Of a stretch of 64,000 bases of DNA, positions 52,654-61,314 are shown one piece after another. The notes under the pieces were generated by a model. The model searched no databases. It was not told the DNA's origin and worked only from the letters and a program-made list of their open reading frames with translations. The DNA comes from an uncultured archaeon. GTDB lineage: Archaea > Altiarchaeota > Altiarchaeia > IMC4 > SCGC-AAA252-I15. Numbering within the stretch: position 1 is the first letter of the stretch; each line of letters begins with the position of its first letter. Where the stretch lies: the NCBI GenBank assembly GCA_902384455.1, contig CABMCB010000059.1, positions 35,938 to 99,937 of the forward strand. The letters run 5' to 3'. Position numbers and translations under genes: made by a program.

Positions 52654-52931
52654 ACATGATTCTGTTCTTCGCTCTCTACGCACTCAGCCTGCTGATTGTG
52701 TACCTGGTGGGCGGACGTCGAGGCTACAGTCTCGGAGCACACCGCATCGTTGAGGTGGAATACAAAAACCTTTTGGCGAGCGGACTGAGCGAACGAGAGG
52801 CCATGTCGTTCTTAGCGGCGGCGCTGAATCATCCCGGTACTACGATTCGAAAAGCGACCGTTCCTTTGGTGCCTGTGACCGAAGAAAAGAAAGACGAAAA
52901 AGTAGTTGACACAAAAGACGAATCAGAGTAG
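52650..52931 (+). CDS. single-span membrane protein
   Basis: 93 residues from GTG 52650 (GAGG upstream; ATG 52656 is an alternative). MILFFALYALSLLIVYLVGG spans the membrane; the rest is soluble and acidic at the end (EEKKDEKVVDTKDESE). Its 3' end contains the promoter of the tandem RNAs: TTGACA lies in codons for Val-Asp-Thr and the -10 overlaps the TAG stop. Confidence 0.55.
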   Translation: MNMILFFALYALSLLIVYLVGGRRGYSLGAHRIVEVEYKNLLASGLSEREAMSFLAAALNHPGTTIRKATVPLVPVTEEKKDEKVVDTKDESE

Positions 52932-52934
52932 ACT
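52906..52934 (+). promoter_or_regulatory. strong sigma70-type promoter for tandem RNAs and TerD gene
   Basis: TTGACA (52906-52911), 17 nt, TAGACT (52929-52934), the best match in the rightward block. The start point is expected at about 52941, exactly the first base of the first structured RNA copy. Confidence 0.82.
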
Positions 52935-52940
52935 CAAAAC

Positions 52941-53012
52941 GTGGCTGGCTATGGGAAGGCTTCCTTCTAAACCTTTCATTGAGAAAAAATAGCTCTCTCG
53001 CTTCCCGGCCAC
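52941..53012 (+). ncRNA. structured RNA, copy 1 of a tandem pair
   Basis: 72 nt. End helix GTGGCTGG/CCGGCCAC (8 bp). Inside: GCTAT/ATAGC, hairpin GAAGG-CTT-CCTTC, TCTAAAC, a weaker TTTC/GAGA hairpin, then CGCTT. Conserved segments with copy 2: GGCTATG, GGCTTCCTTCTAAAC, AAAATAGCT, CGCTT. It begins at the predicted transcription start. No known riboswitch or ribozyme recognised. Confidence 0.75.
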
Positions 53013-53056
53013 ATTTGCATCACCTAAGACGAACGTAGTGCCTATAGTTAAAAAAC

Positions 53057-53129
53057 CCGGACGGCTATGTGGAGGCTTCCTTCTAAACTCTACTGCCAAC
53101 AGAAAATAGCTTTCGCGCTTTCCGTCCGG
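53057..53129 (+). ncRNA. structured RNA, copy 2 of a tandem pair
   Basis: 73 nt, 44 nt after copy 1. End helix CCGGACGG/CCGTCCGG (8 bp), different in sequence from copy 1 but equally complementary, so the pairing is maintained by compensatory change. Same internal order: CTAT/ATAG, GGAGG-CTT-CCTTC, TCTAAAC, CTG-CCAA-CAG. Ends 21 nt before ATG 53151, including the SD AAAGGAA. Confidence 0.75.
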
Positions 53130-53150
53130 AATCTTCTGAAAGGAAACACA

Positions 53151-55355
53151 ATGTTGAACGAAGAAATCTTGCTACGCCGAAAGAATCTAATCACCATTCC
53201 GGACTCAGCAGGCCGCACGAACGTCGGCGTCATCGCGGCTGCTAACCTGAACCTTCAGGAATACGGCTACACTCTGTCAGCCGAAGCCATCCGCACGTTC
53301 ATCAACACGAACTATCTCGTGTCCTCAGCCATTCTGTCTCAGGTCCAGCAGTTCGCACGCAAGGCCAAGGGCCTAGGCGACGGGCTGGCTCACCCGATGT
53401 ATCCCAACTTTCCACAGCAGGTCGCAGAGGCCGCATGGTCAGAGCTATACATCAACGCCATTCTGCACTACTTCACCGTGTTCGTTGCTGATGTCACTGG
53501 CGCGTCGAACGTGGTTTACATGCCGCGCTACGTCAAGAACTATCGCGGACCGTTGACGAAGTCGAACGATGTTCCGCTGACCGTTCTGAACGTCATCGCG
53601 GCTCGTGAAATCGGTCCGATTATGCGCAAGCTTCAGACACAGCTTGTGACGTCGAACACGTCCGTGTCCGCACAGGACAAGGCCGACATCCGCGAACTAG
53701 TAGACATGGGATTCCTGATTGACCGAACTGTTGAAATCCCGAACAAGGAAAACCGTGCGGTCTACGCGGGTGCGCTCGTTTCTCACCGCGATGCAATTTT
53801 GGAAGACTGGTTCAAGACCGGCACCGACGTGCTACGTCTAGCGACCGCCATGTCTGACGGCGACGTCTCGCTGGCGGAGAACACGAAGTTTCGCTCGTTC
53901 AAGCGGTTCGAGCGTCGTCTGCTGATGGGCCTGCTTCGCCGGGACAAGAACATTCAGGAATCATTCGCACGCGACCGTGAGCGGTTCAAGCGGTTGGCGG
54001 AGCGTCTGCACCCGAACGAGTTCAAGGGCATGGAGTGCCGCAACCTTCGAAACGCGTTCAAGATTCTAAAGGCTGGCGCACGTCTGGAAACGTTCGCTGG
54101 CACCGTTGAAGGATTGCTGTCAACCGGACAGGTGGCTAACGCTGCCGGTCTGTTGACGACCCGACCGGGTGAGTTCGCTCGCCGGTTGGACCATCTGCTT
54201 CGCGCAGTCATCGGGCAGTCCAACAACGCTTTCGAGCGTAAGGACTACACGCAGGAAATCATCGACCTGTTTCTGAACGTCGTGGACAAGGTTTCCACGC
54301 CTGTGCTGCTGCAGGTGTTGACGCACTTCAAGAACCGCAACAAGGACTCGATGCGCGTCGTGATGCCGAAGGGCGAGGTTTCGAAGATTTATGTTCTGGA
54401 CGACGAACGCGGCGGAATTAGCTCGTCTCTGTTGACCGATTTGATTCTCGGCATCGAGGCATCGCTGGTCTCTCGCTTCTCAAACCTTGACGATTTGGGC
54501 AAGGTCTACATCGACCCGAAGCTGAAGAACTATCTGGTGCCGTTCAGCCAGCGTTCTGCATCGGCTTCTCTTCGAACGATTACCCGTGGTTCAAAGGTTC
54601 CGTTCGCAACCGATAAGGACACGATTCGTTTCTTCATTCACTGGAAGAACACCGACGCTAAGAACGATTACAACCGTGGCCGCGTTGACCTGGACCTGTC
54701 TGCAGTGATGTACTCTGCCGACTGGAAGAACCAGGGCAATGTGTCCTACTTCAATCTGCGCCGTGGCGAGTATTCAAGCTACTACGGCAAGCCGACGTAC
54801 ACGGCGGTTCACTCCGGTGACATTACCGACGCACCTCGCGGCGCGGCGGAGTTCATCGACGTGGACATCCCGAGCATGCTTCGCACTGGCGTTCGCTACA
54901 TCGCGATGTCCGTGAACATGTTCGCCGGTCCGGAAGGACTGCACCAGGTTCCGGAGTGCTTCGCAGGCTGGATGCTCCGCAACGAACCGCAGTCTGGCGA
55001 AGTCTTCGAACCGAAGACGGTAGCGGACCGCATCGACATCACCTCGCAGGCATCGAAGATGGTCGTTCCGATGGTCATCGACCTTCAGAACCGGGAAATG
55101 ATTTGGGTTGACTCGGAAGTTTCGGGTGTGCCCCGCTTCGGTTCTAACGTCGCCAACCAGGCGGACAAGCTTGCAACCGTGGCGCAGGCGTTCACGCGCA
55201 TCAGCAAGACGAATCTCTACGACCTGTTGAATCTTCACGCACAGGGTCGCGGAGTGTTGGTGCACAGCGAGCGCAACGCTGACACGGTGTTCTCAACCGA
55301 GAAAGGATTCCAGTTCGATTTGGCAACAATCGCTTCAGAGTACCTAGGCGACTAA
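53151..55355 (+). CDS. TerD-domain protein (MXAN_6230/SCO0854-like)
   Basis: 734 residues. C-terminal ~200 residues are TerD-like: GRVDLDLSAVMYSADWKNQG, AVHSGDITDAPRGAAEFIDV, VRYIAMSVNMFAG, ECFAGWMLRNEPQSGEVFEP, REMIWVD. The N-terminal two-thirds carry the helical repeats of the MXAN_6230/SCO0854 group (LRLATAMSDGDVSLAENTKF, KRLAERLHPNEFKGM, LLTTRPGEFARRLDHLLRA, YLVPFSQRSASASLRT). The bacterial family belongs to Ter-linked stress and phage-response systems. The two tandem RNAs directly upstream could bind it, as Y RNAs bind Ro60, but that is speculation. Confidence 0.82.
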   Translation: MLNEEILLRRKNLITIPDSAGRTNVGVIAAANLNLQEYGYTLSAEAIRTFINTNYLVSSAILSQVQQFARKAKGLGDGLAHPMYPNFPQQVAEAAWSELYINAILHYFTVFVADVTGASNVVYMPRYVKNYRGPLTKSNDVPLTVLNVIAAREIGPIMRKLQTQLVTSNTSVSAQDKADIRELVDMGFLIDRTVEIPNKENRAVYAGALVSHRDAILEDWFKTGTDVLRLATAMSDGDVSLAENTKFRSFKRFERRLLMGLLRRDKNIQESFARDRERFKRLAERLHPNEFKGMECRNLRNAFKILKAGARLETFAGTVEGLLSTGQVANAAGLLTTRPGEFARRLDHLLRAVIGQSNNAFERKDYTQEIIDLFLNVVDKVSTPVLLQVLTHFKNRNKDSMRVVMPKGEVSKIYVLDDERGGISSSLLTDLILGIEASLVSRFSNLDDLGKVYIDPKLKNYLVPFSQRSASASLRTITRGSKVPFATDKDTIRFFIHWKNTDAKNDYNRGRVDLDLSAVMYSADWKNQGNVSYFNLRRGEYSSYYGKPTYTAVHSGDITDAPRGAAEFIDVDIPSMLRTGVRYIAMSVNMFAGPEGLHQVPECFAGWMLRNEPQSGEVFEPKTVADRIDITSQASKMVVPMVIDLQNREMIWVDSEVSGVPRFGSNVANQADKLATVAQAFTRISKTNLYDLLNLHAQGRGVLVHSERNADTVFSTEKGFQFDLATIASEYLGD

Positions 55356-55357
55356 CA

Positions 55358-56038
55358 GTGTCATTACTCATCGGAGTCAAAAGCTGTCAGAGAGACCGCA
55401 CCGAAGGCTTCCACCAAGCAATACGGGAAACCTGGGGTCGCGGTCTTTCCAATTTACGATTCTTTTTCGGCGGAGCACCCATGGGAGTTTCCACCGACGA
55501 AGTTCTGCTGAACTGCAAGGACGACTACGAAAGCCTGCCGTACAAAACGAAGGCGATGCTTGAGTGGTTTCTGAACTGCACAACCGAGCAGTTCATTTTC
55601 CTTTGCGACAACGACACGTACGTGAACTACCGGAAGCTGTCCGAACTGCCGTACGCGAAGTACGACTACAGCGGCAAGTCTTCTCTCTGGCCCCCGAACT
55701 CCAAGCTAGGCGTTACGTTTCAGTACAAGGACGGACGCGGCAACACGATTGAAAACTGTCACCCATGGGCGTCAGGCGGCTACGGATATTTTCTTTCACG
55801 CAAGGCGGCGGAGATTATCGTCACGTCCGGCGAGCCTACGTCGTGGGCTGAAGACCTGTGGGTCGGCCAAGTCCTAGGCCCTAGAATGGACATCCTGAAA
55901 TACGACTATCCCGAGTATCACAACAACGTCACCTGGCACTGGTGGAAGCCGGTCGGCGGCAAGATTACACCGTATGAATTGCTGGAAGTCTACCGCAACG
56001 GCGGCGTTCCACAGGGCAAGAAATGGTACATGCGATGA
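55358..56038 (+). CDS. GT31-like glycosyltransferase
   Basis: 226 residues from GTG 55358. RETWGRG near the N-terminus, DDYESLPYKTKAMLEWFLNC, the DxD triad FLCDNDTYVNY, and ASGGYGYFLSRKAAEI ... WAEDLWVGQVLG: the motif set of beta-1,3-galactosyltransferases (family GT31). It would add Gal or GalNAc in beta-1,3 linkage. A paralogue lies at 61311-62006. First gene of the glycan island. Confidence 0.78.
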   Translation: MSLLIGVKSCQRDRTEGFHQAIRETWGRGLSNLRFFFGGAPMGVSTDEVLLNCKDDYESLPYKTKAMLEWFLNCTTEQFIFLCDNDTYVNYRKLSELPYAKYDYSGKSSLWPPNSKLGVTFQYKDGRGNTIENCHPWASGGYGYFLSRKAAEIIVTSGEPTSWAEDLWVGQVLGPRMDILKYDYPEYHNNVTWHWWKPVGGKITPYELLEVYRNGGVPQGKKWYMR

Positions 56039-56718
56039 AGATTGCACTCGTCACAATCGCGACCGGCAAGGTCTACCAGGAATATGCACAGCAGATGTTC
56101 AACTCTGCTCGGAAGTTTTTTCCGAAGCATGACCAGTTCGTCTTCACGGACAACGTCGAGAGCATGACCATTACGTGGGGCGACCAGAGTCGCGGCGCTT
56201 TCAAGACTGAAGACCTAGGCTACCCGAGAGCCACGCTGATGCGCTATCACCAGATTATACGCGGCGCATGGCGGTTCAAAGAATACGACCAGATGTTCTA
56301 CTGTGACGCCGACATGGAGTTCGTCGCGCCGGTCGGAAATATTTTCTCTGACGGTCTCGTGGCAACGCTTCACCCGGGATTCGTCGGCACGAAGGGTTCG
56401 CCGGAGACACGCATAACGTCCACGGCGTACTGCCGGGACAATCTGGCATATTACTGCGGCGGCTTTCAAGGCGGCGATGCTAGAACATATCTGGACGCAG
56501 CAACGCAGATGGCCTTCAACATCGACCAGGATGAAAAGAACGGCGTCATGGCGGTGTGGCACGACGAGTCACACTGGAACAAATATCTCTCGGACAACTG
56601 TCCGGGCAAAGTTTTAACGCCGAGCTACTGCTTTCCGGAAGATTCAAACATTCCGTACAAACCAATTTTGGTCGCGCTAGATAAGAGGAAGCGCGGCAAT
56701 CACCCGAGGTACAAATGA
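56035..56718 (+). CDS. GT6 glycosyltransferase (blood-group ABO type)
   Basis: 227 residues from ATG 56035 (ATGA overlap). DxD motif FYCDADMEFVAPVGNIF, YYCGGFQGGDARTYLDAATQ, AVWHDESHWNKYLSDN and VLTPSYCFPEDSNI are the landmarks of family GT6, which includes the human A/B transferases (GFFGG, AVWHDESHLN, PEYCWP). It would add alpha-1,3-Gal or GalNAc to a fucosylated galactose. Such genes are rare in bacteria and phages. Confidence 0.85.
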   Translation: MKIALVTIATGKVYQEYAQQMFNSARKFFPKHDQFVFTDNVESMTITWGDQSRGAFKTEDLGYPRATLMRYHQIIRGAWRFKEYDQMFYCDADMEFVAPVGNIFSDGLVATLHPGFVGTKGSPETRITSTAYCRDNLAYYCGGFQGGDARTYLDAATQMAFNIDQDEKNGVMAVWHDESHWNKYLSDNCPGKVLTPSYCFPEDSNIPYKPILVALDKRKRGNHPRYK

Positions 56719-56972
56719 ATCGAAGAAACTTTCTAGGACTGCTAGGCGGCGGAGTCGCGGCGGCTATCGCGGTGCCGTTCCTTCCGAAGCTGAAGACAGT
56801 CGGCTATCGCACGTACATAATGGGCAAGGATTCCGTCATCGACATGGCCGTCGAGAATCCGAACACGCCTCTCGTCTTCACAGACATCAGCAACTGGAAG
56901 TCGCACAAGGTTAAATACACCGTGACGCTACCGCCGAAGACGAAGTATCGCCTGAGGTACATCGACGTATGA
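56715..56972 (+). CDS. small protein with Tat-like signal
   Basis: 85 residues. N-terminus MNRRNFLGLLGGGVAAAIAV: twin arginine, Phe-Leu and a hydrophobic stretch as in Tat signal peptides; mature part about 60 residues with beta pattern (VKYTVTLPPKTKYRLRYIDV). Overlaps both glycosyltransferase neighbours (ATGA). It could be an exported carrier or cofactor of the glycan; role unknown. Confidence 0.6.
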   Translation: MNRRNFLGLLGGGVAAAIAVPFLPKLKTVGYRTYIMGKDSVIDMAVENPNTPLVFTDISNWKSHKVKYTVTLPPKTKYRLRYIDV

Positions 56973-57808
56973 TAACCGTGATGCTGATGGGCGGCATGGG
57001 CAATCAGCTATTTCAGTGGGTCATGGGCCTGGAACATTCAAGACGCTTCAACACGGAACTGGTCCTGGATACCACGCACCTACGCGGCAAGCGGAGCTAT
57101 GCTCTCGACCAGTGGGAAGGAATCAACGAGAGAACGGTGACCGGAAGCCAGCGCTCGGTGACAGAGCAGACTCTGCCGTACAGTCAGCACACCGTGAACC
57201 AGATTTCAGACGGCAGCGTGCTGCAAGGATACTGGCAGAGCGAGAAATATTTCACGAGCGTTCAGAATGACTTCAGACATCTGCTGGTGCCGAGAGACAA
57301 GTCGTTCATGAACATGGACGTGTTCAACGCCATCGTGAAAGAACCGCTGTCGGTTTCTGTGCACGTTCGCCGAGGCGACTATCTGGTCAGTCCGCACAGA
57401 GAGTTCCACGGCGTGCTCGACATGGACTATTACACCAGGTCGATGAACCTGATGAAGAACAAGCTGACCCGAATTGAAACGCGGCGGACCGGACTATTGC
57501 AGGAGAAGGTCACAGAAGAGACAGTCGCACCGAAGTTCTTCGTGTTTTCCGATGACCCCGAGTGGACACGCAGCAACTTCACCGGCAAGGACATCGTGCA
57601 CGTTCAACCGAGCACAGAATCCATCGACATCTATCTGATGGGCATGTGCAAGAATGCAATCGTCGCAAACAGTTCGTTCAGTTGGTGGGGAGCGCAGCTA
57701 GCCAAGAACGACGGACAGATGGTAGTCGCGCCGTACAAGTGGTTCGGTAAGCCGGAAGACAGAGGAAACGCCCGGGACATCGTTCCGGAAAGGTGGTTTA
57801 GACAGTGA
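56969..57808 (+). CDS. GT11 alpha-1,2-fucosyltransferase
   Basis: 279 residues. GGMGNQLFQWVMG at the N-terminus, HVRRGDYLVS (family HxRRxDY motif), FFVFSDDPEWTR and VANSSFSWWGAQLA: all four GT11 motifs. It transfers L-fucose from GDP-fucose to a terminal galactose, giving an H-type epitope. The donor is made by Gmd and Fcl encoded downstream. Confidence 0.93.
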   Translation: MITVMLMGGMGNQLFQWVMGLEHSRRFNTELVLDTTHLRGKRSYALDQWEGINERTVTGSQRSVTEQTLPYSQHTVNQISDGSVLQGYWQSEKYFTSVQNDFRHLLVPRDKSFMNMDVFNAIVKEPLSVSVHVRRGDYLVSPHREFHGVLDMDYYTRSMNLMKNKLTRIETRRTGLLQEKVTEETVAPKFFVFSDDPEWTRSNFTGKDIVHVQPSTESIDIYLMGMCKNAIVANSSFSWWGAQLAKNDGQMVVAPYKWFGKPEDRGNARDIVPERWFRQ

Positions 57809-58719
57809 GCTATCAGAAAGTAGTGATGTGGGGATTTCACCCGCAGCACCAGTACGACACGTACTCGCACATCCTGGAAGGCTTCTACCGGGCCTACAAG
57901 CACATGGGCAAGGAAGTGGAGTGGCTGGACCGGCAGAGCAACATCGAGGGAAGAAAGTTTGAAAACACTCTCTTCATTTCTGAGCACCAGGTCGCGAACA
58001 CGATGCCGCTGCACTCTTCGAACTTCTATGCGGTGCACAACATGTTCGGCGGTAAGAAGGAAACCCTCGACCACCTGAATGGCATGAACGTTCTGCACTA
58101 CGGCGTGTACACGATGAACCACTACAAGGACCACGGCGAGGTTCGCTGGCTGGACCAGTTCAGTCCGTTCTATCCGGAGAAGCGCGTCATCGAGATTTTG
58201 TGGGCGACCGATTTGCTGCCACACGAGATTGAAGCCAACAAGGCTCAGGCCAAGGTGTTCAACGCGAGCAGCCGAGAGATTAACTGGGTCGGCTCAGGCC
58301 GTCGCACGCTGGACGCGTTCGGCAGAGCGGTGAGAGAAGCAGGCATGCAGTTCAACGTTCGCGGTTCGTTCGGCGGTCCGGTCAGTATCGAGGACAACGT
58401 TCTGCAGATACAGCGGTCCAGATTCTCGCCGGTTATGGTGGACGACTATCAGATGACGCACCCGTACATCCCGTGCCGACTGTTCAAGAACATCAGCTAC
58501 GGCGTGTTTCCCGTGACCAATTCGAAGTGCGTGCACGACTACATGGGCAAGGCTACCGTCTTCGAAGAGAACGGGTACAACCTGTTTCACAAGGCGGAGC
58601 GAGAACTGCCCGGAAAGAACATTCACGAACTGTACGGCATGATGGACATGGTTGGCAGATTGCACACCTACATCAACCGTGCACAAGTGATGCTAGAGGC
58701 GGCTGAATACTATGGATAA
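57805..58719 (+). CDS. putative glycosyltransferase
   Basis: 304 residues from GTG 57805 (GTGA overlap). Alpha/beta with a GT-B-like C-terminal half (HPYIPCRLFKNISYGVFPVT and ATVFEENGYNLFHKAERELP), N-terminal KVVMWGFHPQHQYDTYSHIL. No classical DxD motif. Placement between two transferase-type genes supports a glycan role; donor and acceptor unknown. Confidence 0.55.
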   Translation: MSYQKVVMWGFHPQHQYDTYSHILEGFYRAYKHMGKEVEWLDRQSNIEGRKFENTLFISEHQVANTMPLHSSNFYAVHNMFGGKKETLDHLNGMNVLHYGVYTMNHYKDHGEVRWLDQFSPFYPEKRVIEILWATDLLPHEIEANKAQAKVFNASSREINWVGSGRRTLDAFGRAVREAGMQFNVRGSFGGPVSIEDNVLQIQRSRFSPVMVDDYQMTHPYIPCRLFKNISYGVFPVTNSKCVHDYMGKATVFEENGYNLFHKAERELPGKNIHELYGMMDMVGRLHTYINRAQVMLEAAEYYG

Positions 58720-59527
58720 GGTCATCGTTCTCGGCGACACCGGCATGCTCGGGCACAAGATGGTTCAGATTCTGAGCCAGAAGTATATGGTTCCCATCAT
58801 TGGCAAGGCTCAGTTCAATCCGCTGCGTGGCGATTCCATTCTGCCGTTTCTCGAATACTACCAGCCTCGTGCGGTCGTGAACTGCATCGGCGCAATCAAG
58901 CAGCGCTCTTACGCCGAGAATGAGTTCGTCACACTCAACGCACTGCTTCCTCACAATCTGCATATCCAGTGTGAGAAAACCGGAGCACACCTGATTCACT
59001 TCAGCAGCGACTGCGTGTTCTCTGGAGAGAACGGGCCTTACAAAGAAACTGCTGAGTCTGACGCCAAGGACATCTACGGCAAGACGAAGTACCTCGGCGA
59101 GGTCGGCCACACGACGGCGCTGACTCTTCGAACGTCAATCATTGGCCGCGAGCTATACAGCACCAACGGTCTGCTGGAATGGTTCCTGAACGAACGGGAC
59201 ACGGTGAACGGATACGTCAAATCGTTTTTCTCCGGTGTCACAACGAACTGGCTGGCGCACGCGGTCAGTCATCTGATTTCTCAGCCGAAGATTCTAGCAG
59301 GTATATACCAGGTTGCGTCTGACCCGACTTCAAAGGATGCGCTGCTGAGAAAGATTCGAACCATCTACGGCAAAGAGAACGCAATAATCCCCAACGAGTA
59401 TCCGAGGTGTAACCGGGTTCTCGATGGAACGAGATTCGAAAAAGAAACAGGCATCGTGGTCCCGGGTTGGGGCGACATGCTGCTACACCAATTCCAGGAA
59501 GACAAGAGGCTATATGCTGGACGGTAA
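58712..59527 (+). CDS. RmlD-like NAD(P)-dependent sugar reductase
   Basis: 271 residues. Rossmann GxxGxxG motif LGDTGMLGHKMVQILSQ, catalytic YGKTKYLGE (Tyr-x3-Lys), and SSDCVFSGENGPYKE as in dTDP-4-dehydrorhamnose reductases. Paired with the 4,6-dehydratase that follows, it could produce a 6-deoxy-UDP-HexNAc (L-RhaNAc/L-QuiNAc or L-FucNAc branch). Overlaps its neighbours. Confidence 0.8.
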   Translation: MDKVIVLGDTGMLGHKMVQILSQKYMVPIIGKAQFNPLRGDSILPFLEYYQPRAVVNCIGAIKQRSYAENEFVTLNALLPHNLHIQCEKTGAHLIHFSSDCVFSGENGPYKETAESDAKDIYGKTKYLGEVGHTTALTLRTSIIGRELYSTNGLLEWFLNERDTVNGYVKSFFSGVTTNWLAHAVSHLISQPKILAGIYQVASDPTSKDALLRKIRTIYGKENAIIPNEYPRCNRVLDGTRFEKETGIVVPGWGDMLLHQFQEDKRLYAGR

Positions 59528-60521
59528 GATTCTCATCACAGGCGGCACCGGCTCACTCGGCAAGGTGGTTCTGCGCAGACTACTCAAGCGCAGCCTACCG
59601 CCGTACCGCATCGTGGTCTTCTCCCGCGACGAGGCGAAGCATTCCGACCTTCGTGCGCTGTACTCCATGGACAAGGAACTGAAAGAGCTATTCGAGTCCG
59701 TGGTTCGCTTTCAGGTTGGAGACGTTCGCGACCAGGACGCGGTCTTCTCCGCGACCGCTGGTGTGGATACCATCATCCATGCTGCAGCGCTCAAGCAGGT
59801 TCCTAGCTGCGAGTACTCTCCGTACGAAGCGGTCGAGACGAACATCATGGGAGCGGAGAACATCATCCGCGCCGTTGAGAAACGGAAGTACGTCACCGAG
59901 GTCATCGGCATTTCTACTGACAAGGCGTGCAAGCCTGTGAACGTCATGGGCATGACAAAAGCCATTCAGGAACGTCTGTTGCTCGGCGCTAGCGAACGCT
60001 GCCCGAACACGCACTTCAAGTGCGTACGCTACGGCAACGTGCTCGCATCACGCGGCTCCGTGATTCCTCTGTTCCAGGAACAGATTAAGAACGGCGGACC
60101 CGTGACCATCACGACATCCGACATGACCAGGTTCCTGCTGTCTCTAGACCAGGCCGTGGACACTGTGTTCGATGCACACGAGTACGGACGACCGGGAGAG
60201 ACGTTCATTCCTAGAATCCCGTCTGCGAGAATCATAGACGTGGCGGAAGCCATGACCGGTACCGTTCTCGGAGTGTGCAAGAAAAATATACCGATTCACA
60301 TCACCGGCATCCGGCCCGGAGAAAAGATTCACGAGATTCTGGTCAGCGAGGAAGAGGCATCCAGAACCTATCCGACCGGGAAGTACTTCGTGATTAAGTC
60401 CGTGCTCAATCCGGGCACGACCAAGGAATGCCTGACCAAAGAGTTCAGTTCTGAAGACTGCGTCATGTCGTACGAGGCAGTCGTTGACCTACTCAAGGAA
60501 CACGGATTCATCAATGATTAA
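59514..60521 (+). CDS. UDP-GlcNAc 4,6-dehydratase-like (CapE/FnlA/PseB type)
   Basis: 335 residues from ATG 59514 (AGAGG upstream); the longer frame overlaps the reductase gene. KILITGGTGSLGKVVLRRLL Rossmann motif, FQVGDVRD, HAAALKQVPSCEYSPYEAVE, GISTDKACKPVNVMGMTK (catalytic Thr-Asp-Lys replacing Tyr-x3-Lys) and GIRPGEKIHEIL. It removes water from UDP-GlcNAc, with or without C5 epimerisation. Works with the reductase upstream. Confidence 0.85.
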   Translation: MLDGKILITGGTGSLGKVVLRRLLKRSLPPYRIVVFSRDEAKHSDLRALYSMDKELKELFESVVRFQVGDVRDQDAVFSATAGVDTIIHAAALKQVPSCEYSPYEAVETNIMGAENIIRAVEKRKYVTEVIGISTDKACKPVNVMGMTKAIQERLLLGASERCPNTHFKCVRYGNVLASRGSVIPLFQEQIKNGGPVTITTSDMTRFLLSLDQAVDTVFDAHEYGRPGETFIPRIPSARIIDVAEAMTGTVLGVCKKNIPIHITGIRPGEKIHEILVSEEEASRTYPTGKYFVIKSVLNPGTTKECLTKEFSSEDCVMSYEAVVDLLKEHGFIND

Positions 60522-61314
60522 GATTTACACGTTCGCGTCGAACAGGCCGGATTTTATTCCGCTGCAGATGCGCTCGTTCTTAAAGCACTCGCAGGAGAGC
60601 ATCGAGTTCACCGTGTTCAACAACGCTCGGTTCGATTGCTCTGAAGGCGCTGACTACCACGCAATCAGAGAAGCCTGCAGCGCTGCCGGTGTCGGCATGA
60701 TTGACATTCAGAAGGACCCGAGCCTGATTGCAAGATGTCAGTCAATCGAAGTAAGCTGTCCGCTGTTCAATCATCGCGGCATCTACTCGAACGCCAACGT
60801 GGCGCACGCGTACGCGTTGCGGTGGGCGTGGGAGAACGTCATCTCGAAAGAGCGCTGCAACGTCGCGCTGTTCGACTCTGACGTGTTCCTGGTCGAGACA
60901 ATCAAGTTGTCTACCCTGTTGGAAGAGTACGTGATGTGCAACATCCCGGACGGCAAGCCGCATCCTGACGGCGAACTGATGTACATGTGGCCGACGTTCG
61001 TGTTGATGAACCTGGCGACGATGCCGGAGCCTGAGACTTTGAACTGGTGGTGTGGTAGAATAAAGGGTGTGCCGGTGGACGTGGGCGGACAGACTTATCA
61101 CTACTTCCAGGCGCATCCAGATTTGAAAATCTACAACGTGCCGAGAAAGCACTTCTCAGACAACCCGGACGTAAACTTTAGGCCGTCGAACTACGACGAG
61201 TTCTATCTGGCCGGACAGACCGTACTGCACTATCGCAGCGGTTCGAACTGGGACCACAAGGCTCCGGAGTACCACATGCAAAAACTGAAGTGGCTGAGAG
61301 GAAGAATCGGTTGA
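60514..61314 (+). CDS. putative GT-A glycosyltransferase
   Basis: 266 residues from ATG 60514. VALFDSDVFLVETIKLSTLL carries a DxD-like motif; MYMWPTFVLMNLATMPEPET and HYRSGSNWDHKAPEYHMQKL follow. Fold and motif suggest a sugar transferase, but no named family. Overlaps the dehydratase gene and is coupled to the GT31-like gene (TTGA). Confidence 0.55.
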   Translation: MIKIYTFASNRPDFIPLQMRSFLKHSQESIEFTVFNNARFDCSEGADYHAIREACSAAGVGMIDIQKDPSLIARCQSIEVSCPLFNHRGIYSNANVAHAYALRWAWENVISKERCNVALFDSDVFLVETIKLSTLLEEYVMCNIPDGKPHPDGELMYMWPTFVLMNLATMPEPETLNWWCGRIKGVPVDVGGQTYHYFQAHPDLKIYNVPRKHFSDNPDVNFRPSNYDEFYLAGQTVLHYRSGSNWDHKAPEYHMQKLKWLRGRIG

